From: Beverwykella pulmonaria
Taxonomy: Eukaryota; Ascomycota; Dothideomycetes; Pleosporales; Melanommataceae
Length of the DNA: 64,000 bases
Assembly (NCBI GenBank): GCA_001599595.1
Contig: BCHH01000005.1
Location: forward strand, 786,671-850,670
Direction: 5' to 3'
Program-made: the position numbers and the translations under genes
The notes under the pieces: generated by a model
Databases searched by the model: none
Seen by the model: only the letters and a program-made list of their open reading frames with translations
Told to the model about the DNA's origin: nothing
Shown here: positions 54,878 through 64,000 of the stretch, in pieces
How the letters are laid out: every line of letters starts with the position of its first letter
Numbering within the stretch: the first letter of the stretch is position 1

Positions 54878-55921
54878 ATGTCCTGGCTATTTCGCCGACC
54901 CCGCGCCGGCGGCTTAATAGTCCTCGGCACCTCCGCGCTCGGTGGTGCTGCGTACCGCTTCATACAGTCACCCGCCTCCGACGCGTCGCTCAACCCGTAC
55001 TCCTTCACCCCATATACGCTCGTACAAAAGCAGCCGGTATCCTCGACAAGCGCGATATTTACCTTGCGCAATCGCGAGGGCGGTCCTGCCCCCGAAAGCC
55101 TGAAAGAAGGCTGGAGAAGCAGAGTCTGGAGCGTACAAGTCAAGCAACCGCAATTGCAGATTGCGCGCGCTTATACCCCGCTGCCTCCCCCTTCAGACGC
55201 CCCTTCGATGGATGACGATGAGCCTGACGACTTGCGGTTCTTAATTAGACAGGAGGAAGGAGGCGAGGTTTCGACATATCTGCATCAATTGTCGGAGGAG
55301 TCTACCATTGAGCTTCGAGGCCCGAACACGGAATGCGAGCTACCGGAGGATATAAAGGAGATCATATTCCTGGCTGGTGGGACTGGGATTGCGCCTGCGA
55401 TGCAGGTCGCTCACACGCTGGGCCAGAGGAACGGGACAAGGATGCACATCCTTTGGGCCAATCGACGGAGAGAAGAGTGCCTTGGAGGAGTAGGCGATGA
55501 GGCGGAGGTGACCACACTCACACATGGCAGATCAAGCTGGTGGAGGAGTCTATTTTGGTTGGAACTGCCTTCTAACCAGGCACCGCTTAGGGACCTCCCT
55601 AGTAATCAGGGCACAGGCGTCATTGTTCAAGAGTTGAATACGCTGAGAGAACGGAGTAAAGCGCATACACGAGGATTGAGTATACAGTATTACGTTGACG
55701 AGGAGAATAACTTCATCAAGCCCGCAGATGTGGCCAAGCGGTTAGGATCGGAAGGGGCTGACCAGAACAGCTCAAAAGTCATTCTGATATCGGGCCCAAA
55801 CGGCTTCCTCGACTACTGGGCTGGCAAGAAGCTCTGGGTAGGCGGTCAAGAAGTCCAAGGTCCACTTGGTGGAGTGTTGGGGCAGATGGATCTTAAAGGG
55901 TGGAGCGTCTTCAAACTCTAA
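54878..55921 (+). CDS. CYC2-like mitochondrial FAD/NAD(P) reductase
   Basis: A single-exon gene of 347 residues. A short hydrophobic segment near 11-28 after an Arg-rich start (MSWLFRRPRAGG) suits mitochondrial inner-membrane anchoring. It belongs to the ferredoxin-reductase/cytochrome b5 reductase fold: FAD-binding RAYTPLP at 97-103 and the NAD(P)-binding IIFLAGGTGIAPAMQV around 162-177, ending in VILISGPNGFLDYWAG. In yeast Cyc2 helps keep haem and cytochrome c in the reduced state for haem attachment. There is a ~40-residue insert (HGRSSWWRSLFWLELPSNQ...) absent in b5 reductases. The symbol is not assigned because several related mitochondrial reductases exist. Confidence 0.82.
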   Translation: MSWLFRRPRAGGLIVLGTSALGGAAYRFIQSPASDASLNPYSFTPYTLVQKQPVSSTSAIFTLRNREGGPAPESLKEGWRSRVWSVQVKQPQLQIARAYTPLPPPSDAPSMDDDEPDDLRFLIRQEEGGEVSTYLHQLSEESTIELRGPNTECELPEDIKEIIFLAGGTGIAPAMQVAHTLGQRNGTRMHILWANRRREECLGGVGDEAEVTTLTHGRSSWWRSLFWLELPSNQAPLRDLPSNQGTGVIVQELNTLRERSKAHTRGLSIQYYVDEENNFIKPADVAKRLGSEGADQNSSKVILISGPNGFLDYWAGKKLWVGGQEVQGPLGGVLGQMDLKGWSVFKL

Positions 55922-56294
55922 ATCATATGCGTGTATAATACTGCCTACCATTCGGCCTGACGTTATTGGCCAGCTTACACTCGTCTTTGAAATCCTCACC
56001 ATGAATGCGGTAACTATTTCCAACTTCAGACGTTCTTACCTCTTAAGGTTAGAAAGATCTTATCTTATCTTCTTCCATCTGCCGAAGAGCAAGGCCGGGC
56101 GAGAAAAGTACGTCTCCGATTATAACGCCGAAAAGGCACTGTTCCGCGCTGATTAATTCTGCCAGGGCCGGCCTTTTTTAGGACGCGTTTGATTTATCCA
56201 TCGCAACTTCTTTATATATCTCAACTCAACCCCCCCCCCCATCGTCACGTCTCGGGGTTTTTTTTCCTTGTACGACATCAACGCCTCCATCACC
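55922..56294. other. Intergenic region CYC2-like / MFS
   Basis: It holds 3' and 5' flanks only. Short homopolymers (C10 near 56231-56240 and T8 near 56258-56265) lie in the presumed 5' leader of the MFS gene. Confidence 0.4.
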
Positions 56295-58146
56295 ATGTCA
56301 GACAATCCCGAGCTCGGCGGCAGATCGACCGAAAACATACAACAAATTCAACCAATCACGCTTCAGCATCCCGATGCACGTCCAGATTGCTTTAGATCAA
56401 CGATTCAAGAATGTTTCTTTGTGCTCTCAGTCACAATGGCCGTGGCTATGTCGTCTTTCCTTCAGGGCTCTGTTACGGTCATGTCCTCATTTGCAGGCCG
56501 TGATCTAAACATGACAACTACAGAGATTACCTGGATGAACGCCGCTTCCGCGCTCTCCTCCGGGGCGCTTCTTTTGTTCTTTGGCAGCGTTGCTGATATG
56601 TTCGGTCGGAAGTCGATGTTCATCGTTTCCATGTTGCTCTTTTCCGTGTTTTGCATTGGAGCGGGATTCTCCAATACCGGGCTCACTCTCGACGTCCTCA
56701 ACGGAGTCTTGGGGATTTTCTCTGCCTCTGCGGTTCCACCGGCTCAGGGAATGCTAGGGGTTATCTACCAGCAACCGGGACAGAGGTTTGTCTTTCGTGT
56801 ACCAGGTTTGCACTCCTTCTTACTAACTCGCGTTAAGGAAGAATAAAGTATTTGCCTGCTTCTCAGCTGGAAACCCACTGGGCTTTGTTTTCGGTACCAT
56901 TTTCAGTGGACTGGCGACTCAGATCTTCAACTGGAGGGCATCCTTCTGGTTGCTGGCGATCGTCTATTTTCTGGTTTCTCTGGTCGCTTTCTTCACCGTG
57001 CCAAATGATGAGACCAAAAAGATGACTTTCGATGAGGAGACGCTGAAGAGATTGGACTTGCCGGGGACAGCGATGGCCATTCTGGGGATTGGCATGTTCT
57101 GTGCAGCATTGAGGTTAGCTTCTCTGTATCCTGGAATGATATCGTGGGCTGACGAATATAGTTTGGGAGCAGATGCACCCAATGGATGGAAAACGCCATA
57201 TGTCCTTGTATTCCTCATACTGGGCGTATTGTTGATTGCTGGCTTCGTCGTCTGGGAGATCAAGTACCCTTACGCCATGATCGATATGAAAATATGGAAA
57301 GATCGAGACTTTTCATTGGTCGGTACCCTCCTTCTCCGTAAGAACTCCGGTATCTAATTTTGGTGTACAGCTCCTAATCATTCTCTCCTGCGGCTTCCTC
57401 GGCTTTCCCGTCCTGTCCTTCTGGCTGGCCCTTTACTTCCAGGCCGAGCTAGGCTACTCAGCGCTTATGACCGGTGTTCACATGCTGCCCATGGCAGTCG
57501 TTGGCTTATTAGCGAATTTTGTTGCAGCTCTGGTTCTACACAAAGTGTCTAACAAACTGCTAATGGGAATCGGCGCAGTCACATATGTAATCTCATTTGT
57601 GCTTGCTGCAGTCCAAAGATACGGCGACTCGTATTGGGCGTTCTCCTTCCCGGCGCTATGTCTTTGCGTTGTAGGGGCGGATTTTCAGTTCAACGTCGCG
57701 AACGTAAGCAGATCCTTGCCCTTGTCAAATATTACCTCAACTAACTCTTCCAGATGTACGTTTTATCCTCTATGCCAGCTAATCGTCAATCAATCGCCGG
57801 CTCTCTCTTCCAAACCCTCACCCGTCTCTGGACTGCTATCGGCTACGGCGTCGCGACCGCAATTTTCAACTCTGTCAAAAGTAGTCCTGCGACTTTAGGG
57901 TACTACGCAAACAACTCGGTCGAGCCGTATGCAGCGACGTTCTGGTTTTCGGCTGGAGTGGCGGCGCTGGGTGTGTTCTTTGTACCATGGCTGAAGATCG
58001 GGACGCAGGGTCATGCCGGAGACAAGGGGAGGTTGGTAGATAGTAGGTCAAGTTTGGAGAATGACGGGATTAGGGAGTCAGCGGAGGTTAGTGGAGGTGG
58101 TACGAAAGTTGCAATGGGACCGATGGATGTGGAGAAGGGCGTGTGA
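56295..58146 (+). CDS. MFS transporter, drug:H+ antiporter type
   Basis: Exons 56295-56785, 56838-57318, 57371-57703 and 57754-58146; 565 residues. The second intron uses a weak donor (gtcggt), so that joint could shift slightly. The start is taken at ATG 56295 (MSDNPELGG). Fourteen hydrophobic segments are likely. The MFS signature between helices 2 and 3 reads GSVADMFGRKSMFIVSMLLF, and GMLGVIYQQPGQR lies before the first intron. The pattern fits the DHA2-like group (aminotriazole or ammonium-type facilitators and drug exporters). Substrate unknown. The C-terminal tail is short and acidic/Ser-rich. Confidence 0.83.
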
Positions 58147-58731
58147 GTTTGTGTCGGCTGTGATACCCTACATATGTAGCTAGACTTCTGATAGAATATA
58201 GACATAGCCCCAGCTGTAATAGCGTACACAATGACAAAGGTTGAAATCTTGTCACCCTTCAAACCCTGTCGGAGCCACAATGATAGACACCGAGGTACTG
58301 CATTGAATTCTCGGCACCTTTTGTTAAAGCTTGGCAATGCTTCGCTCCACTTCGCCTCCCAAAGTCTCACAATCTAAATTATTATCTAAATCTCGTCGGG
58401 CCATAAAGCCAATAGTTCCCCGTAGCGATGCGCCAGACCGGCCTGATTCCTCGGCTACCACCAGCGAACGAATAACGATTATCACGAGTCTAACCCAGAA
58501 GAGGAAGGCCGACCATGCACACCAATCAGAAGAGAGAGAATCAGCAATTTTCAAGATTCGACTCCACACATGAACCACGCGACCATCCTTGGCCGTCCCC
58601 GCAAATTCTATGCTTAAGATGGATTGAAGGGTCTTCTCCGTCTCCCCGCTTCTTCCCTAGATTCTTCGTGTGCGACCCCAGACCCGTGGAAACTCATTGA
58701 CCCGCTGTTTGAATTGGAGAAGTAGACCAAT
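58147..58731. other. Intergenic region between two MFS genes
   Basis: The 58324-58578 minus frame shows no transport or enzyme motif and I do not call it. The promoter of the next gene lies here. Confidence 0.4.
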
Positions 58732-60585
58732 ATGGCAGACGAAAAGGACATCCACCAGGCTGTAGAGACGACGACAATGGAGAAAGACCAGGAGCACAAG
58801 AATGCCGCCCAAAAAATGACCAGCGATGCGCGGCTCGCGACAGAGAAAGAACACAAGATGACGCTCTGGCAGGGCATAAAGTTGTACCCCAAAGCTGTGG
58901 CCTGGTCGGTGCTCATCTCGACGTGTATTGCCATGGAGGGGTACGATTTGTGTCTATTGTCGAATTTTTATGGATTTCCTCAGTTTAATCGGTACGTTGC
59001 TCGGGCTGAGAAGCGTCTTGGATGGTTGGTGGCTAATGCGGAAGTAGGAAATACGGGGAGCAACTCCCAGACGGAACATGGCAGATTCCTCCGCACTGGC
59101 AGGCTGGTCTCTCCAATGGAGCGAACGTAGGCGAGATCATCGGGCTCTTCATCAATGGCTTCGTGAGCGAGAAGTATGGATACAGGTATACAGTCATGAC
59201 ATGCTTAACCCTCATCATCGCCTTCACAGCCATCTTTTTCACCGCGCAGTCAGTCGTCGATTTGCAGGTTGCGGAGATTCTGTGCGGGATCCCGTGGGGC
59301 GTGTTCCAGACGCTCACTATTACCTATGCGTCCGAGGTGTGTCCGGTGGCGCTGCGGGGGTATTGTGAGTTTGAGAGGAGTGCGAGTTTGGGAGAAAGGG
59401 GCTAACACTGGGACAGTGACGACGTACGTGAACTTCTGCTGGGGTCTTGGACAGGTTGTGGGTATTGGTGTTATTAAGTCCATGCTCCCAAGGAACGATC
59501 AATGGTCGTACAGGATTCCCTACGCTTTGCAATGGATGTGGCCCGTTCCCTTACTTATTGGCATCTGCCTTGCGCCCGAGGTAAATCTCCTCTCCTCTCT
59601 TCCATGGTCCTTTTCACTAACGGACATTCAGTCTCCATGGTGGTTGGTTCGTAAAGGAAGAATTGACGACGCCAAAAGATCCCTCCTACGACTCACATCC
59701 TTAAACCGCGAAACCGACTTCGACGCTGACGAAACCATTGCCATGATGGTTCACACGACCGCTTTAGAAGAGAAAATCACCACTGGGGCCACCTACCTCG
59801 ACTGCTTCCGGGGCACCGACCTGCGTAGGACTGAAATCGTCTGCATGGCCTGGGCCATCCAGAATCTGAGCGGTAACGCATTCTCCGGGTACTCGACGTA
59901 CTTCCTCGAGCAAGCTGGACTCTCACCATCTAAAGCGTACGATTTCGCGCTTGGTCAGTACGGAATCAACATGGGTGGCGTGCTGGGCGCGTGGTTCCTC
60001 ATGAGCCTGGGAATTGGACGTAGAACGCTGTATCTCGGCGGACTTTGTGGTCTCTGCTCTATGCTTATGATCATGGGGTTTCTGGGGCTCGTCCCAACGG
60101 AGCACAGAGATAAAGGTGCGTTGGCTACTGGCTCTATCATGATCGTCTGGGCGCTCTTCTACCAGCTCACCGTCGGCACGGTGTGCTATTCCCTCGTCGC
60201 GGAACTCTCGACGCGCCGTCTGCAGATCAAGACCGTTGTCCTCGGTCGCAATCTGTACAACATCGTCGGCATAATCTGCTCCGTCCTCTCGCCGTACATG
60301 TTGAACCCTGGTGCGTGGAACTGGAGTAACTACACAGGCTTCTTTTGGGGAGGTATCTGCTTTTTATGTATTATTTATACGTATTTTAGGTTGCCAGAGC
60401 CACAAGGACGCAGTTTTGCGGAGCTGGATTTGCTGTTTGAGAAGGGGGTTAGTGCGAGGAAGTTCGCTAGTACGAGTATTGATGTTTTCGCGGAGAAGTC
60501 GGTGGAGGATACGAGGGCGTTTCATAGATATGAGGATGTTGAGAAGATGCATAGGGAGGAGGGATTTACGGAGACGAAGTTGTGA
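58732..60585 (+). CDS. MFS sugar transporter (maltose permease-like)
   Basis: Exons 58732-58991, 59048-59364, 59417-59580 and 59632-60585; 564 residues. The third intron (51 bp, gtaaat..ttcag) has no stop, but removing it gives the conserved APESPWWLVRKGR. Sugar-porter signatures: ISTCIAMEGYDLCLLSNFYG at helix 1, LSNGANVGEIIGLFINGF, PWGVFQTLTITYASEVCPVA, RGYLTTYVNFCWGLGQVVG and the late ELSTRRLQIKTVVLGRN. This is close to fungal alpha-glucoside/maltose permeases of the SP family, which import the sugar with protons at the plasma membrane. Acidic C-terminal tail (EDVEKMHREEGFTETKL). Confidence 0.88.
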
Positions 60586-60993
60586 AGGAATGTTTAGTTT
60601 GATTTGGAAGGATGATCTAAAGAAGCCCTAACGATGACCAAGAGATTGTGGTATGACTGAGAGTAGCCGAAGTTAGGATAACGGAATCTAAAGAATGAGA
60701 TCAAAGAACGATTTGAGGCAGTGGGAAACGAACAGACAGAAATGAATATATCAAAAGTATAGCAACAAGAAGATCACCTACAAATCATCCACACATCAAT
60801 TACCATCTAACAATTTACGAAATCCCCAAACCCTACACACTTCTCTCACCCGAATCTCTCCTAGTCTCCTTCACTGAGACTTTACTCTTTTCTCCGCCAC
60901 CGATCACCGTCAACTTGTGTCCGGGATACTGACAGACGATGTTTCCATCCTTTTCACCTTGTATCACCTCCCTACACTCCCAATATCAATAAC
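60586..60993. other. Convergent 3' region
   Basis: 3' flanks of the sugar transporter and of the LtrA-like gene. Nothing else is recognised. Confidence 0.4.
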
Positions 60994-62956
60994 TTAGTGC
61001 GCCTTGCTCTTCGGCAGACGAACGTGGTTGACGAGAACGCAGAGGAACATGACGATGCAGACAGTTGGGATCATCCAAGCGCTCGACATGTAGTTTTCTA
61101 GCGCCGTTGCGTTGGACTTAATCAGCGTAACAAGGCAGAGGCCAACACCAGCCGCGGCGTTGATAGCGAGACGGAGGTAGCCCGAGAAAGTGCGCTTGTG
61201 TGTCGGGAGGGATAGGAAACCAAGGAATGCGTTGACGATAAGAGCAAGACCGCCCTGGAGAACATTAGCTGTCTGAGTGGTAGTTGAGTGATATAAAAGG
61301 AGACTTACAGCAATGAAAACGTAGTTTACAACAAGGTGGAAAACTTTATAGTAATCGTTGAACACGGCCGCGACATCAGGAGCCTTCTTCCCATCGTCTT
61401 TCTTTTTTGGGACCGAAACGCTCAAGCTGTCAAACAGCGTCTTCAAAGTCGCGGAGAACATCTCGTTGAGGCCATCAGTTAATTGCGCCGTAGCAGTCTC
61501 ATTGGTAGGATCAAGGGCCGAGTAGTCGAAGGCCTCGGCAATCGAGGCCAGCGCAGCATCGACAGTTTCAATTTCCTTGGTGGCATCCACGCCCTTGGGT
61601 ATGAAGTCGAACACGAGGCCATTTGCGGTATCGTTGAGCGCAGATGCAAATTCCGCTCCGGTGCTGAAGTTCGAATTACCAATATTGGTCAAGCTGGCAT
61701 CGAGCATGTTCATGGCCTCAACGGCCTGGCGCCACACAATCAGAATGGAGATCCCTTGCAGCACAAGAACAAGGACAGTGTGTAGGGGGAAGTGCAGGAA
61801 CGACCATAGCTGTTGCTTGATTGTGCCGAAGTGCTCCTCGTGCAGTCGGTCGAAGTATGACATGTAGAGGAAGTAAATGATGAGGATCGAAGCAATGACT
61901 TGACCGACGACTGGCGCAGTCCATTCGAATTCGTTCTTCACAATCTTGGAGATAGACTTGCAGACTACGATGATGCCTTCGCCGAGGATGATGAGGGTCA
62001 GGAGTGACATGCGCTGCACCATGTGGGTTCCCTAATGGTAGGGAGATTAGTAAGCGATCAAATGCTCGGAGGTGATGGGGCTTACTTTGAACGAGATGAC
62101 GCGCAGGACCATGGACACACCAACGGTAAGAACCGTCTCGAGGATAGCGATGATGTACCAAGCTATGTATACATTCGACTTCTGACCCTTCATAAGATCC
62201 ATACCTGAGGCTGCGTCATAGACATATTTTGTCTTGGGGAAGACAGGCGTGAGAGCGCCGTACAGGATGGCGGCAGTGAGCGTGGATCCCATAACCATCA
62301 GGAGCGGAAGGATGGTCTGCCTATATTTCTTGGTATAGAAAAGCGTCATTGAGTATTGGAAAAACAATGTGATTCGCGATACCATTAGAATGAGTCCAAA
62401 GGCTTTATAGATCTTGAAGTCGTACACTTCCTGGCTGGGTTTCCATTGGGAGCCGATAACTGCGAAGCCAACCTATGGAAGAGTGAGTCTTGATTATTCT
62501 GGAAAGAACGATAGAACTCACCATGACGCCGAAATGGATGCCTTTAGCAACACGCTCAAAAACAGAATCCGCAGCAAACCGCACATCATACAGCGAGACC
62601 TGATACCAGGTCAACCAAAGCAGCGCAAAGAAGCCAACATACGCCGTTAGCGAATCCTTGCTGTTGATTTCCAAATTAGCTGTAAAAGTGGTCAGATTGG
62701 CCACAAAGAAAAGATCATAGAAGAGCTCGGCGGTGGTGGCTTCGGCGTGGCGGTGGAAAGCTGGGTTGTTGTGCAGAGTCTCATCAGAGTTTTCAAATGG
62801 CACCTGATTTGGGTCGACAATCTTGGGCTTTGCATCCTCGATATCGCTGTGGCGTGCGGAAGTGTCGTGGCTGACGTGGCCGTGGCCCGGCTCGTGGAGG
62901 GGTGAGGCGAAGAAGCTCAGAGGCTTCTCCTCGTGGTGGTGTTCTTCGTGGCCCAT
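60994..62956 (-). CDS. LtrA-like (low-temperature requirement A) membrane protein
   Basis: Exons 62956-62522, 62472-62086, 62031-61309 and 61254-60994; 601 residues. The last intron is 54 bp, has no stop and begins gtaagt, so read-through of 18 residues is possible. The N-terminus is His/Glu-rich (MGHEEHHHEE). The LtrA hallmark AELFYDLFFVANLTTFTANL is present in the first membrane region, then about ten helices (for example LLTLIILGEGIIVVCKSISK in the centre). A hydrophilic ~120-residue loop separates the central and last helices. The family is named after a Listeria gene needed for growth in the cold; the fungal function is unknown. Confidence 0.83.
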
Positions 62957-64000
62957 TATGGAGTGGATCAGTTGCTAGCCTCTATGAACGAGGAAGTGTG
63001 GATTCTGGATGGAAACAGGAGACTATTATAGAGTATTAAAACTAGGAAGAGATAAGACACTATCCCAAACTTGAAAGAAGAAGTAAGAAAAACTCAAGGA
63101 AGACTGATCGAGTACGCCAGTGATACTATTTTTCCGGTGGAGGTCTCACACTGGATTTATACACCACTCTCCAACTTCTGTGTTTACTCTATAGATGGAT
63201 CAGGAATTTGGGTCGATAGCGTTAGGGGCGCGAAAGGGTGTATGCCCACGTATCCCTTAGTATCAGCCGCAGTTCACATTTACCCAGCTCGGATTCGCCT
63301 TGCATAGCGGCACCATAAAACGCCGTTCAAATGCTCGAAGATCCCCGTTGTGGGCAGACGATGGGGCGCTACGATACACCGCATTTTCTTCTTTGAGGAG
63401 AAACTAACATTGTGGGCTTGCGCGAGGACAATTACGCCAAATGGTAGGTGCTGAATTATTCACCGGATGCCGACTTCATACTCCAAGGGCATGCATGATT
63501 GGTACACGAAAACGAATCGCGGAGGTTGCTGCACGTGTCTAAGCCCTCGTATGCAGGAAAGTGATGATGAAGGGACCCCAAACCCAGGACTTCCACTGCT
63601 GCAAAATCTGCCATTTATGCACCCCTCAAACCCAACGACCAGTCACCTCCACCCGTTTCCCGAAAACCGTTTCAACTATCTAGAAACAGGAAATGCAATG
63701 TAAGTGCCAAGATCAGCGCCAAGAGCAGCGGAACACTTGAAATAGACTCAAGGCGAGTGCCAAGCAAAGCTGAAAATGCAGGTGTTGGGCTAAGCTTTGT
63801 TGGTGAGAACTTTATGTGCGCTGGTACGAGATTAGATTTGCTTAATTGGACGATTAGCTAGCGGTTTTGGCCCCAGTTGGCGTTTGTAGGTTGGGCACTG
63901 AGTCGCAGGCGCGGACGCCTGAGATTGGGAATGCAGAGTTAACATTGACGGGATTTAAATGGTGGCTATGAGAGGAGAGACAGGTAAATTTTTATCGAAT
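62957..64000. other. Gene-free right end
   Basis: Promoter of the LtrA-like gene, then about 900 bp without a supported gene. Frames 63071-63307 and 63467-63703 lack motifs. Confidence 0.4.

Overview
The window is nuclear DNA of a filamentous ascomycete (Pezizomycotina). The reasons are short GT-AG introns of about 45-130 bp with CTAAC-like branch points, fungal-only families (DUF6594, fungal STAND N-terminal domains, fungal caspase and CHAT proteins, F-box proteins), a pogo/Fot1-type transposon carrying C-to-T nonsense changes of the RIP kind, and fungal housekeeping genes (homoaconitase, AIM32, NAM2). I cannot fix the genus from sequence alone. Gene models were built by hand from reading frames and splice signals; exon coordinates are given in the entries.

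Layout. 1-17.3 kb is accessory and immunity-like: the 3' part of a TPR-CHAT gene, a convergent caspase-domain gene, a spliced DUF6594 gene, two F-box genes, a secreted GH5 glycosidase, a dead pogo element with intact inverted repeats, and relics of NLR-type genes (a STAND N-terminal domain, TPR repeats cut at the transposon border, and a NACHT-protein C-terminus with RIP-like stops). 17.6-25 kb is core: AIM32, mitochondrial leucyl-tRNA synthetase and an LAT-family amino-acid permease. 25-35 kb is accessory again: a NACHT-TPR STAND protein, an S1/P1 nuclease, a nucleoside-phosphorylase protein whose second half looks like a STING-type cyclic-nucleotide receptor, and a CorA-like gene with broken joints. 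36.5-45.5 kb is core: LYS4 and SER1 are divergent, followed by an orphan seven-helix receptor-like gene. 47.7-54 kb holds two copies of one divergent gene pair: a STAND-N/G-alpha-like fusion and an unknown two-module protein. A different member of the pair has decayed in each copy. 54.9-63 kb carries a CYC2-like reductase, two MFS transporters and an LtrA-like membrane protein.

How it fits together. The accessory stretches contain, intact or broken, the building blocks of fungal NLR/STAND immunity: NACHT ATPase, TPR sensors, caspase and CHAT proteases, a nucleoside-phosphorylase effector and STAND N-terminal domains. They alternate with conserved metabolic genes. The two most notable items are the phosphorylase plus STING-like protein (30.7-32.9 kb), whose effector-then-receptor order matches bacterial STING effectors, and the duplicated STAND/G-alpha-like pair (47.7-53.9 kb), whose G domain has lost the GTP-binding motifs. 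Both are inferences from residue patterns and need profile and structure searches.
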